Under the pieces are notes generated by a model. It saw only the letters and a program-made list of their open reading frames with translations, did no database searches and was not told the origin of the DNA. This document shows positions 20,513 through 31,306 of a stretch of DNA of 64,000 nucleotides, one piece after another (positions within the stretch are counted from its first letter, which is position 1; each line of letters begins with the position of its first letter). Both the position numbers and the translations under genes were made by a program. The DNA comes from Forficula auricularia. Its lineage: Eukaryota > Arthropoda > Insecta > Dermaptera > Forficulidae. Where the stretch lies: NCBI GenBank assembly GCA_024734495.1, contig JALMQS010000102.1:6589529-6653528 (forward strand), written 5' to 3'.

Positions 20513-20737
20513 TTGAAAGTTTATAATAGGAAAATAAGGACAAGTTTTTTTGTATTTATTAGCCAACCTTTCATCGACTTTTGCCGACTTTCAAGGCTTC
20601 AAATGGTCATGCCGAATGTGTGGCATGACTATTTGAAGCCCTGAAGAAGTCGGCAAAGTCGCCGAAAGTTTGGCTGATAAATAAAAAAGTCACACCTAAA
20701 AACTTGTCCTTATTTTCCTATTATAAACTTTCAAAGC
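20513..20737. mobile_element. Foldback element with a hammerhead-like core
   Basis: Outer arms TTGAAAGTTTATAATAGGAA and its complement (ending about 20737) pair through most of the element; the centre is around 20620. The right arm holds CTGAAGA-hairpin-GAAA (20641-20667). The left arm holds a decayed version on the minus strand. Same design as the elements at 16.7 and 59.2 kb but unrelated arm sequence. Confidence 0.7.
20641..20668 (+). ncRNA. Hammerhead-like core
   Basis: CTGAAGA (20641-20647), helix II GGC...GCC inside AGTCGGCAAAGTCGCC, GAAA (20664-20667). GAAAG replaces the usual GAAAC, and no good cleavage triplet is seen. Likely inactive. Confidence 0.35.
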
Positions 20738-21089
20738 AAAATATAATTTTTCGATGATCACTCTTTAGGGCTTTTTTTAACTCAAGGGCTTTGTGAAAAT
20801 TTTTATCTATTTTTATAAAATTCAAAAATTTAAAAACACTCACTTGTTAGTATTAAAGAATAAGTAATTATGAAAAAAAATATTATATAAATAAAAAAGT
20901 CACACCTCAAAACTTGTCCTTATTTTCCTATTATAAACTTTCAAAGTAAAATATAATTTTTCGATGATCACTCTTTAGGCTTTTTTAACTAAGGCTTTGT
21001 GAAAATTTTTATCTATTTTTATAAAATTCAAAAATTTAAAAACACTCACTTGTTAGTATTAAAGAATAAGTAATTATGAAAAAAAATAT
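20679..21089 (+). repeat. Tandem duplication, unit about 205 bp
   Basis: 20679-20884 and about 20889-21089 are direct copies (AAAAAAGTCACACCT...TATGAAAAAAAATATT), differing by small deletions. The unit begins inside the right arm of the foldback element, so the duplication happened after that element inserted. Confidence 0.85.
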
Positions 21090-21188
21090 TGTTTCGTAAT
21101 TTCCCAAATAAATAAATAAAAAATAAAAATTTTGACAAATTTAATCATTTTCTTGAATATATGGATTCTTGTTATGGAGCAATCCTAT

Positions 21189-21213
21189 TGTATGTGTGTA
21201 TGTGTGTGTGTGT
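21189..21213 (+). repeat. TG-rich microsatellite
   Basis: TGTATGTGTGTATGTGTGTG and extension. Simple repeat; the ORFs across it are chance frames. Confidence 0.8.
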
Positions 21214-21663
21214 CTGCGCGTTCCACAAGGCATGATTCGTTGATGAACATTGTCGTGACCTGTACCTGTGTGGTCCTGCGTTTGAGCCTGTCATTCGAAT
21301 TTTTCTACTCCTCAGAGTCTCAGCAACTGGTCTGTCGGTCTCTTTGGTAGTTAGTATCCAAACAATCGCCATTTATTATGATATTGACTTTTCTATTGTG
21401 CCCAGAGAGAGTTAAAAAGAAGATTGAAATATAAGAATTCTACCTTCAAAGTTGCCAGCCTCTCAAGTTATATCCACTGTAAAGTTTTATTTATCTTTCT
21501 TCAACATTTTTACTTTAAAGTTGCGAAAATTCGTAAAAAGATTTCATTTTTTTACCGAATAATCTAAATGTTGATTTTTAAGTGAAGTTTAAAGAATCGT
21601 CATAGAAAAGTCGTCAATAATCATAATATAAATCAAATTAGAAAATAAAAAAAAACTATAGAC

Positions 21664-21735
21664 AAATTCAGCAGCTTGGTTAAAACCTGGGATCTCAGGT
21701 ATAGAAGCTTTAACCAATTGAGCTATAAGTTTCCG
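21664..21735 (-). repeat. tRNA-derived SINE head, decayed
   Basis: Minus strand: A box TAGCTCAATTGG (21725-21714) with the usual TTAAAGC D-loop continuation, then GGTTTTAACC (21688-21679), a B box with one C-to-T change. The spacing is that of a tRNA. No stable acceptor stem remains. Confidence 0.5.
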
Positions 21736-21888
21736 AATCCAAACTAAACCTAAACGTAAAGATAAAAGTAAATAAATATTTTGTGAGATATTAATTTTAC
21801 TATGAGTTAAGTATTCTAGCATTCACTTTTCTGTTTCCCGTTAAAAATTAAAAAAAATAAAAGAGGTAAATTTTTTCAATATATATAT

Positions 21889-24800
21889 TGTAACCGGCCC
21901 AAACTTAACCTTTGACTTACTGACACTCCAATAGCTCACGTAGTGTGCTATTGAAAGTTTCGATCAGTCTGGCCAAGTTTGGTGGTTGTCTATCCGCCCT
22001 ATTTAAGATGTTTAATATATCAGTAACCGTGGGGGTGTGCGCTTACACTATATGCGGATAGGGTTACTGATAAGGCTATCGAATAAATTCGATAGATATA
22101 GTAGAATTTCGCTTGTTGATCAAGATTAATAGACGACCTTGGAGCCCCCTGTGAATATTTGTGGTGATTATGAGATAGGAGAGTTGGATGGGTTTTATTC
22201 AGTAATAAGAACACGATTTATTAAGATTTTAGATAACTGATTTTAGCAGTATTCGAGGTTTTAATGACTTGTGCTTGATTTAGCACCAAATAATTCAATA
22301 TAGGCAACAATACAACAATTTTATAAAAACAACAAAATTCAATTATTCTTTATAAACAGATTGTTTATAAACTTATTATAAATTAGTAACAATACTCTTA
22401 TAAAACTACAATCTTACTTATAAACTGATCGTTTATAAGTTATATCTATTAAGTAACAATATTTAACAATATCAATTATAATTTCTATTTATAGAAATTT
22501 CAAATAAACGACGTATTTTATAACAATGTCAATTTAAAAACTATTTATAGAAAAATCCTTTTATAAAGGTGTATTTATCAAAATATCAGTTTATTGTTAT
22601 TATTTATTAAAGATTTCAAAGATATTTATTTGATTTATCATTAGATAAATTTTAATGATTTATTTATAAGTAATCTATTTTTAGATTCTATTTATAGATA
22701 ATCTATTTTTAGATTCTAATTATAGAATTAAAACTATTTATAAATGTCTAATTATAGAAAGTTTAAAATTTTCATTATATCTCAAATTTTATTTGATTGT
22801 TATCTGCTCCTATAATAAGGAAATCTAATTTTATCAACAATCTATTTTTATTATACAAATTCTATTTATAGAATTTTATTTCAATTGTTGTAATTTTATT
22901 TTCATTGTTGTAAATTGAAATTTCATTGTTGCAAATTCTATTTTTAGAATTTTTTTAATTGTTGCAAATTCTATTTATAAATTTAGACTATAAATAGATT
23001 TAAAAATATGGAGGGATAATGTTCTCCTTTGAGATTAAAATTTTATTTTGAATTTTTCAAAACTTCTATTTATAGATTTTATAAATAGTTATTATTTATT
23101 TATAACTTTTATTATTAATAGCTTTCTATAAATAAACTATTATTCTATTTTTATATTTTTAAAATTTAGAATTTATTTTTTTTAAATTATTTTATTATAA
23201 ATTCTCTACAAATATCTTTGATTTGTTTCCAAATTATTTTTAAAATTAATTTTCTTTTTAATAATTGGTTTTCTATAAATAGCCTTGATAGACTTTTAGA
23301 TTTTAACTTTGATTTTTAAATAATCTTTTTAATAAGTTTTACTTAGATTTTATTTTAAATTAATTTATTAATAAAATATTCTATTATTTATAGTTTAGAT
23401 ATTATTAATCTTTTGTTACTTTAAAATTGTTTCAACTTAAATTCTATTATTACAAATCGGTATTGTTACAAGTTATGTTATTGATTACTTAATCAGTTAA
23501 TTATTTATTATTTTATTATCATGCAGGTACCTGTCTTATTTTTATAGGCCTTGTTTCAATCAATTCTTATTAGTTAATTATTTCGTTTATATTTAATTCA
23601 TATTATCAATTCTTAACCTAAGCTCTTAATTTAATATTTCCTTTTTCGAAATATTTTATGAAACGTTTCTTTCTAAAATCAAACAATTTAATTTTTCTAT
23701 TTTCAAATTACAATTCAAATTACAAGCATTATTTTATTTATTTCCTTCTAATAATCCTGTTTAATAAATCTCTTTGACATGTGATCATATGTTTAAATAA
23801 AATTTCAATTATTTATTATTCTATTTATTTTTATCAATTATTAAAATAACTTTAGATTTCATTTATTTTCTATACTTCAAATTAATAATATAAAAACAAA
23901 AACAAAACATTTCCTTAATCTTCCAAATAGGCTTTATTTATTTGATTTCTTTTTAAATTTTAATAATTTCCCCTTATCTAACTTGCTTTGTTTACCTTTT
24001 AAAAACTCTTTATTTATTCCTTTATTTATTACTACTTATATTCAATTTTATTATCTCTTCAAATTTCTCAGTACAACACCAAAACAAATCGTCGCGCGTT
24101 GAAGCGAGGCGTTTGATTTTCTTGAAAAAAACACAGCGTCGCTAGATCATCTCTTCTGATCGTTATCTGCTTCAGCCCCCTTGAGATACTCTGTCTTTTT
24201 TTATCCTATTTCCTGGACCACGACTAATTAACCTCCTCTTTTACTCCTTTTTCCAATTTTTCCTTATCTATTCTCTATTATCTGCGTGGCAACAGAGATC
24301 CCTGCTTCTTCGCAGATAAACAAACTTACAGATAGATCATGTAGACGAAGTTCAAATCCGCGATATCAAAACTTGCCACACTCGATTACACATTAATATT
24401 CTTTAGTATTGTTATTATTAATCAATTAATTAATTATAAAATAGCCTTCATTGAATACTTCTAGGAAATGCCCTCTTACTAATAAACTTATTTAATTTTT
24501 TAAATCATCTACTATTTTATTGTTACCTTTGTTAAACTCATAATTTAAATAATTGTTAATTATTATTCGAACATATGATCCGTTTGATTATTTTATTATT
24601 TTGTTTTAAACATAGTTAACTAAATATCTCAATTAATTTTATAATCATTATCTTAAATTAACGTTTCGATTATCTTTACTTTAATTTCTATTGTTACCAT
24701 TATTTGTATTATTTAATTAGGTTATTTATTTTTATAATTACAGTTAAAATTAATTTTGAATACATGATAGAGCTTAGGCATCATTTGATTGTTTATTGGA

Positions 24801-25449
24801 CTTGGATCACGAGATAGTTAGTTGAACCCTTTTTAGCATTTGTTAATATAACTAATCACTGGCACTTGTTTAAGTACTAGATAGTTAGTGTAATTTTGTT
24901 ATTTGTATCATGTTTTATATAGTACTTATCAGAATACTGTGTGTTAAACGCTGGTCACCGCGTTTCATTCAAGAACACGTGTTGCGGCTCTATCAGCGCG
25001 TGGCTTGGCTCGTTCATCGAAGTATTTACGGGCGTTTTTCGCAAATCGGTCACCCAACACTTTGCCTTGATCTTCTAATAAACACTTTTGATATTGTTTC
25101 ACTGTTAAACTTCATAATCAATCCAGATGAAAGTGGATTATTAAAAAAACAACAGGTGTCCTTGATAAGATGCCGTTCATCCTCGTGGCCTAGATTCCAA
25201 GTGCCCTAATTCCTTCTCACACGTTTCCGGGTTACTGGTTCCTTTTTCACCCACTCTGATGGCAGCACTAATCAAAGACTGATCAATCAGTGTCACCTAT
25301 CTCCCATGATTTGAATTATATTCAAATTTGAATATTTAACTATCATTCGAATCAAGAACACTGCTATTGCTCTTATAATTAATGAATTAAAATACTAATT
25401 TTGATGATTAATTAATTAATAAAAAAATGAAAAAATTGGGCATGCAACA
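21889..25449 (-). repeat. 3' LTR, unusually long (about 3.5 kb)
   Basis: The plus-strand left end is TGTAAC. The right end is inferred at TGCAACA (25449), because minus-strand GGGGGGGATA immediately precedes TGTTGCATGCCC, giving the TG...CA termini of an LTR. The interior is extremely AT-rich and without ORFs. If the LTR were only about 350-450 bp, the 3.2 kb between 22240 and 25449 would have no explanation. The full length cannot be confirmed because the other LTR is cut by the gap. Confidence 0.5.
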
Positions 25450-25452
25450 TAT

Positions 25453-25462
25453 CCCCCCCGGA
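25453..25462 (-). promoter_or_regulatory. Polypurine tract
   Basis: Minus strand CCGGGGGGGATA next to the inferred LTR start. In LTR elements this purine run primes plus-strand DNA synthesis. Confidence 0.5.
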
Positions 25463-25734
25463 AGTTTGGATGAAACAACACCGTTATTTCAGTCGAACTT
25501 CCCTATCTACCTTCAACCAATTTTTTCCTTTTTTTGTTTGGGTAGTTGGGTGTTGTCGGATGGATGTAGGATAATGTATGCAACTCAATGATTTTCAATT
25601 TCAAAACAAAAACAAACACCTCATTCAACTTGATTGGCTTTTTGCCCAATACAAGTTGTTGATTCAGATTCTTTCTTCTGAAATGTTCGAACCGTCTTGG
25701 TTCCTAATTACTAAATTTCCTTAATCTATTAATT

Positions 25735-25975
25735 CCTACTTCTAAACTAAACTAATGCCTAAACCTAAACTTACTAATACCTAACTAAACCTAAATAACT
25801 AAAACACTTACTATCTAACTTATTACCTCAGGGCTACTTATTTGAGTAGTCCCTGGGTTTCTAACTTACACTAATTTCTTACTAACTATCTAAACTAAAC
25901 GAAAACTAAACTAAACCTAATTATCTAACCTAAATACCTAAAAACCTAAACTTAACCTAAATACCTAACGTCAAA
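25735..25975 (-). repeat. TTAGG-rich leader sequence
   Basis: Minus strand shows many irregular TTAGG/TTAGGT/TTTAGGTT words (plus-strand CCTAA). The spacing varies, so it is not a clean telomeric array. Lies between the integrase stop and the polypurine tract. Confidence 0.5.
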
Positions 25976-26176
25976 TGTCTGTCTGGTCCGTCGTCTATCG
26001 TTGGTCAAAAAAAATTGTTCTATTAGGGACATAACTTTAATTAAGGTCATTGTCAAAAAAAATTAACCTAGTCCTCTAAAAGGGGTGGAAATATTAATTG
26101 GCTCGTTTTGGAGGGTCAAGTGAAATCTCAGCCTGTTTCTTACTCGGTTTCTAAAAGAAACCTAGACCCTCAACTG

Positions 26177-27637
26177 TTAACGACTAGGCGGATTGTAAGT
26201 TTTTAACTGTCTGATATTATATGTCCCTAATACTTCTTGTCGTATGCCTCTAATACTACAGGCCTTGTTTCCTACTACTCCCATAACCCTGCAAGGTCCT
26301 CTACCAAACAAAAAGAATCCTAGGCCCCCTCTTCCCGGCCTCGGAACTTCTTGTTCTTCGTATGGACCTTTGTACTCGTTCCTGTATTTGTCCTTCATTT
26401 TGAATTTGTTACGTCCTTGGTATCTTCGTTTCATCCTTCTGGCCCTCTCTACCACTAGGGTATCGAGAGTCAATTCAGGATTCGTATTTAATTTGTGAAA
26501 CATGGGTTGAGTCGGTTTCGGTTTGGGTTGACCGTTGTGTGGCATATACGTGGTCATTCCCTTTACCGCATGCAAATTGATATTAAACAGGTATACCACC
26601 AAATTGCTACTTTTATCACAGGAATTGTGTTGACCATAACTGAAGGGAGGAAACAAACCAGATAGCTCTCTCATTATTCTCTCCACCGGATTGAGTTGTG
26701 AGTTTCTTATGGACGTTAGCCTACTCAGTATTCTGAGATCAGCTAACGTTCTTTTCTCGAGAGCACTAGAGACTCGCTCCTCTCTGTCAGTCAACACTCT
26801 TTCTGGTTTCTGTTCAGATTGTTGTTCAGTTTTGGCGGCATCTACTGATTGTTTTGGTTGATCGATAGACTCGTCAAGTAATTCAGATTTATTATCTGTT
26901 TCTTTTTCTGTTGGTATAGTGGGTAGTGTAAGTATTTCATCTCTGGTAGAAAATTCTTTTTCAGCTATAATAAAAGTATTGACACTTTCAACAATGCTTT
27001 TTAGATAGTAATGTGAACCAGAGACGGATGTACTTTGGCGCAGCCCTGTTCTTGACATTATTCTTTTTGTATCGTTCGTTAAATCCTGTGCCATTTTTTT
27101 GGCCAGATTTCCGAGATCTTTGAGGTCTTGTTGTACTACCTGGAATTGTTCCTGAGTTTGTTGGTTTTGGTTTTGTATTACTTTAAATTGTTCCTTTGTT
27201 TGTTCGCTTGCTATTTCTTGTTTTTTAAATTGTTGGTTTATTGATTGAAACTGTGGCATCATTGTTTGTTGCATCATTGCTTGAAGTTGTTGCAACATCA
27301 GTGCATTTGGGTCTTGTGGTGGGATAGGGGTTAAGCTTGGGACGGGATGCTGTGGGTTTGGCCCTAGTGCTGATGTTGGGTTAGGGTTGGGTAGTGGTTG
27401 GTCTGCACCCTGTTCAACTGGCGGAGTGATGTGCACTTGAGCTAATTGCTGTTGTAGTTGCTCATCATCCCCCAATTCGCCCACTGTATTATCTAGCAGA
27501 GCATCAACCGAGAGTTCAGACTGTATAACGCTGTCTGCGTTTTCCTCAGTCGATGTCTCCCGCTGTTCCCTATACTCCCTGTACTGACTCTCCCCCATCT
27601 CCCTCTCTCCACTCTCATCATCACCATGTTGTGACAT
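26177..27637 (-). pseudogene. gag fused to integrase C-terminus (486 residues)
   Basis: Residues 1-310 are gag-like. They have an acidic start, a Pro-rich segment (80-110), then a Gln-rich coiled-coil (about 112-190) with many QQ and QN pairs. From residue 316, 'NPVERIMRELSGLF' matches the catalytic-Glu region of Gypsy integrases (PxERxxR), and the chain ends in 'RQLKTYNPP', a typical integrase C-terminus. Everything between gag and late integrase is deleted, yet the frame is intact, which suggests either a recent clean deletion or selection on the fusion. The ATG at 27637 lies about 90 bp after the 5' LTR. There is no protease or RT, so it is non-autonomous. Confidence 0.7.
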
Positions 27638-27710
27638 TTTGTTGTTGTTTATGTCACTCTTTCCAAAGAATCACTCCAGGCCCTCTCTCCCGATCAACAG
27701 CGAAATCCCT

Positions 27711-27723
27711 GGCACCTCCACCA
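27711..27723 (-). promoter_or_regulatory. Primer-binding site of the LTR element
   Basis: Minus strand TGGTGGAGGTGCC starts two bases after the LTR end. The plus strand GGCACCTCCACCA ends in CCA like a mature tRNA 3' end. The tRNA species was not identified. Confidence 0.6.
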
Positions 27724-27725
27724 GA

Positions 27726-28076
27726 TGTAACCTGCCCAAACTTAACCTTTGACTTACTGACACTCCAATAGCTCACGTAGTGTGCTATTGAAAGTTTCGA
27801 TCAGTCTGGCCAAGTTTGGTGGTTGTCTATCCGCCCTATTTAAGATGTTTAATATATCAGTAACCGTGGGGGTGTGCGCTTACACTATATGCGGATAGGG
27901 TTACTGATAAGGCTATCGAATAAATTCGATAGATATAGTAGAATTTCGCTTGTTGATCAAGATTAATAGACGACCTTGGAGCCCCCTGTGAATATTTGTG
28001 GTGACTATGAGATAGGAGAGTTGGATAGGTTTTATTCAGTAATAAGAACACGATTTATTAAGATTTTAGATAACTG
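27726..28076 (-). repeat. 5' LTR, truncated by assembly gap
   Basis: Matches 21889-22237 with only a handful of substitutions (for example GATTATG versus GACTATG). It runs directly into the Ns, so its outer end is unknown. The small ORFs at 22020-22214 and 27857-28051 are the same chance frame in the two LTR copies. Confidence 0.8.
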
Positions 28077-28176
28077 NNNNNNNNNNNNNNNNNNNNNNNN
28101 NNNNNNNNNNNNNNNNNNNNNNNNNNNNNNNNNNNNNNNNNNNNNNNNNNNNNNNNNNNNNNNNNNNNNNNNNNNN
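28077..28176. other. Assembly gap (100 N)
   Basis: A run of exactly 100 N, the usual placeholder for a gap of unknown size. It falls inside the LTR, consistent with collapse of a long repeat. Confidence 0.95.
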
Positions 28177-28214
28177 GATTCGTCACAATATATATTTTAA
28201 AGAGTTTATTATAA

Positions 28215-28287
28215 GTGGCTCGGTGGTCTGGTGGTTAAAATGCTTTCCTTAAAATTGGTAGGCCAAGTTCAAATCCATCTGTTGTCA
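28215..28287 (+). repeat. tRNA-derived SINE head
   Basis: A box TGGTCTGGTGG (28224-28234) followed by TTAAAATGC, and B box AGTTCAAATCC (28266-28276) at normal tRNA distance. The sequence then passes into a T-run. Acceptor ends do not pair well, so it is a SINE or tRNA pseudogene and not a working tRNA. Confidence 0.6.
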
Positions 28288-28721
28288 TTTTTTTTTTTAA
28301 TTTCTTGCTGGCGTTCTTCAAATCTTTCTAGGCTATTCTTATTTCCCCACTATTGAGTCATTTCCCCTTTATTGTAACAAAAAATTTCGAAAAGAAACGT
28401 CTCTAAATCATTTATCTTTTGAGAATAGAAGAATTCCGGTTGCTTCTTTTTCTGATTTGCGAAAATTATGTATTATAAATCATCCGGGCAAGTGTAAGTC
28501 CCACTTAAATACTGAGGGTTCCCCACCTTAGGTCTTCTATACTGGAGATATCAATTATGTTCTTATTTATCGACGACAGGGAGAAAATAATAGAATCTTT
28601 ATAATTTTTTTTCTAATTTTAAGTTAAATCACCTTAAAATAAACACATTGGAGCCAAAAAATATTTACATTTTTCTATATAAATATCCATTAATTATTTG
28701 GTAATTTAAGTAATACTAGTA

Positions 28722-28934
28722 ACTCAACCAAAATAGTCTGTGAAAAAACACGCCAAGTTCGAAAAAGTAGTGAAATCTAGTGTGTAGGCAAGTTAAATTC
28801 GGCAATAATATTTAAGTTGAGAGATCTACTATTTTCTCAACTTAATTATTCTTGGCGAATTTAACTTGCCTACACACTAGATTTCACTACTTTTTCGAAC
28901 TTGGCCTGTTTTGTCACAGAATGTTTTAGTTGAG
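28722..28934. repeat. Palindromic MITE
   Basis: Arms 28722-28819 and about 28840-28934 are reverse complements (CACGCCAAGTTCGAAAAAGT left; its complement at 28890-28905). The loop is about 25 bp. No hammerhead-type core and no coding capacity. Confidence 0.75.
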
Positions 28935-28970
28935 ATTTCTCTTCTTTTTGTAAGTAATGAAGAATCCCTT

Positions 28971-29190
28971 TGGTCCAAAGGGCTAGAATTTTTATTTTTG
29001 ACCTGTTAATTTTTGAATTTCTATCCTTCAGGAGGGCTACAGAATATGTATACTAAATTTGGTTGAGTTTTGTCCAACGGGCTAGAATTTTCATTCCCCT
29101 CCTTCCATTTTAACTGGTTAGTTTTTGCATTTCTAGCCTTCAGGGGGCCCACAGAATATGTATACAAAATTTGGTTGAGTTTGGTCCATA
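28971..29190 (+). repeat. Two-unit tandem repeat of a dispersed family
   Basis: Two units of about 100-120 bp share GGGCTAGAATTTT, CTTCAGG and ACAGAATATGTATAC.AAATT. The same phrase occurs at 47200-47270, linking this to the 47.1-kb repeat. The ORF at 29021-29233 is a chance frame. Confidence 0.65.
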
Positions 29191-30430
29191 GAAAATTTGT
29201 ATTATTGGAATTTTTCCTTTGTTTGTGTCCCAAACTCTACTAGCAGGCGAAATTTCATGATACTGGAATGATTGGACGTACGCTAAAGGTTTTGATGACC
29301 TGTCAGTGAGTGAGTGAGTTCCAAAATTAGTTATTTTCTCATGTCCATATCTCAGAATCTATTTAAGCTATATTATTGAAATTTGGTACTCTCCTCAAGA
29401 TGGATTACATAATTATATGTGTTTAATTTCAGCTCTGTATCTCAAATGGATTCCGAGTTGCAGAGGGGGTCGAAATTGGCTCGAAATGGTTCGTGTAAAT
29501 ATCGTAAAGCGTGTACGACCAAGCTAATGCTCGAACTTGGCCTGCGCACGCTGTGCGCTTTGTTAACATTTTTTAGGCTCTGATTATTTTTTTTAAATCT
29601 TTCAATCTATTCCGTTTAGCATTATATTCCGAAAAATTCATTTGGCCCGCTGACGAAAAAAATTTACCACCCTGGACTATAGTATGAATTCAAGAGATAT
29701 TACCTAGACTGTATTTATTATATTTAATAATAGTTGCATTTTTCCTTACTGACAGAGACAAGAACAAATAAATAAATATATTACTAAGTGGAAAATAAAA
29801 ACGAAAACAAAAGAAGCTAAAAAGAGAAACCGCCAGCTGGTGTCTGATTCACGTGATCAAGCCCTGAAATTATAATTAAATAATAAAAAAAACGTGTTTT
29901 TTAATGTTCAGGTAAAGTATTAGTATTAAGGAGTGAAGGAAGAGTGGGGTGGATGCTTTGGACCACTCTAAAGTAAAGATAACATATGTTGGGGGACCGG
30001 GCTCATTTCAAGGGGACAGAGACAGCCCTTATTGTTCCGCATAATGCTCACTCAGACCCAATCTGTTCGAGCTTCCTTTCTTTTATTTTTATTTTGATCA
30101 ATACCTCCAAGAAGATCTTCTTTATACTTTCCCTTATCTAGCGAAGGGTTGCGACTAAAAATACACGACTTAACGTTATTGTAATCCTAAATTCAATGAA
30201 GGTATTTTTAGTCATTTGTCTCATTACCTGGGGTAGATATCGTGATTTAAAAACAAATAAATAAATTTCATGCTATATTCCAGAGCTTCTTAAACTTTTT
30301 TCATTCGCGATCTCTTTTCGTCTGAGAAATTTTTACGCCACAGCCACAGGCATGTAAGTATATAAAACAGATATATCTATAAATCAAACATTTATTAATA
30401 AATTGAATATTTTCTACATTTGATTCAATC
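29191..30430. other. Non-coding stretch
   Basis: No gene seen. GC-richer at 29450-29570 and 29930-30060. A weaker juxtaposed acceptor/donor (TTCAG|GTAAAG, 29907-29917) is noted. Confidence 0.4.
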
Positions 30431-31183
30431 GCGAATCAAATATAGGTAATTTTTGTCAAATATTGAGTGAAAATAATATCTGAACTTATATATTTCTAAC
30501 TTGAAATAATGATGTTAAATAAAATTTATAATTTTTCTCATCAATATATCAAAGAATAATTGATATATAGTATCAACCAGAATTGTTTTGACCGCGCTTT
30601 TTCGAAAAATATATATTTCGTGAGACTACTGCGGATGACGCTATTGGAGTCTGCGGAGTCTTAAGTCTGGACCAAGAAAGAAAAAGATGTTGATATATCA
30701 ATTATTCTTTGAAATATTGATGAGAAAAATAATAAATTTTATTTAACATCATTATTTCAAGTTAGAAATATATAAGTTCAGATATTATTTTCACTCAATA
30801 TTTGACAAAAATTACCTACTTTTGATTCGCATAATCAAATATATGAAACATTCGATTAATTAATGGCATGCATCTAACATACATGCTAATAGACCGAGCG
30901 CTCTGGGCTGGGAGATTGAATATATAACATCTTAGATTTCAAATTCATTTGGTGATCCATCCGAATGTCATGCGGGCTATACGCAAAATGACGTTGGATT
31001 GTAGCTAAATGGATCACATCTTTTGCTCTCTTGGTCCAGATTTAAGACTCCGCAGACTCCAATAGCGTCATCCGCAGTAGTCTCGCGAAATATATCTTTT
31101 TCAAAAAAGCGCGGTCAAAACAATTCTCGTTGATATATCAATTATTCTTTGTTATATTGATGAGAAAAATTATAAAATTTATT
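30431..31183. repeat. Nested double palindrome
   Basis: Block A 30431-30572 is the inverse of A' 30691-30830. Block B 30579-30679 (ACCGCGCTTTTTCGAAAAAT...CGGAGTCTTAAGTCTGG) is the inverse of B' 31029-31127. The start of A' recurs directly at 31131-31183. The outer palindrome a-B...B'-a' therefore contains an inserted A', and a core (30831-31028) with no partner. No ORF. Looks like serial foldback insertions. Confidence 0.75.
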
Positions 31184-31306
31184 AATAACAAATTATAACC
31201 CCCCAGTCGGGGCTCGTGACCTGTTTAAGGCTGCGGTCACAGTGGCTCTGACATCGGATCAGAGCCCGAGGGGTGAACACGTCTTTGGAATTATTTTGGA
31301 TTAGAT

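Larger units (their letters stand above)
21889..28076 (-). mobile_element. Internally deleted Gypsy-like LTR retrotransposon
   Basis: Direct repeats start at 21889 and 27726 (TGTAACC.GCCCAAACTTAA) and stay nearly identical for about 350 bp, until the right one runs into the assembly gap. On the minus strand the right repeat is the 5' LTR. A primer-binding site (TGGTGGAGGTGCC, complement at 27711-27723) follows two bases after it, then the fused gag/integrase ORF, a long 3' leader, a polypurine tract (complement at 25453-25462) and the 3' LTR. Reverse transcriptase, RNase H and protease are missing. Confidence 0.75.

Noticed and set aside
24910..25209. 99-codon plus-strand ORF
   Set aside because: Lies antisense within the inferred LTR; no family resemblance.
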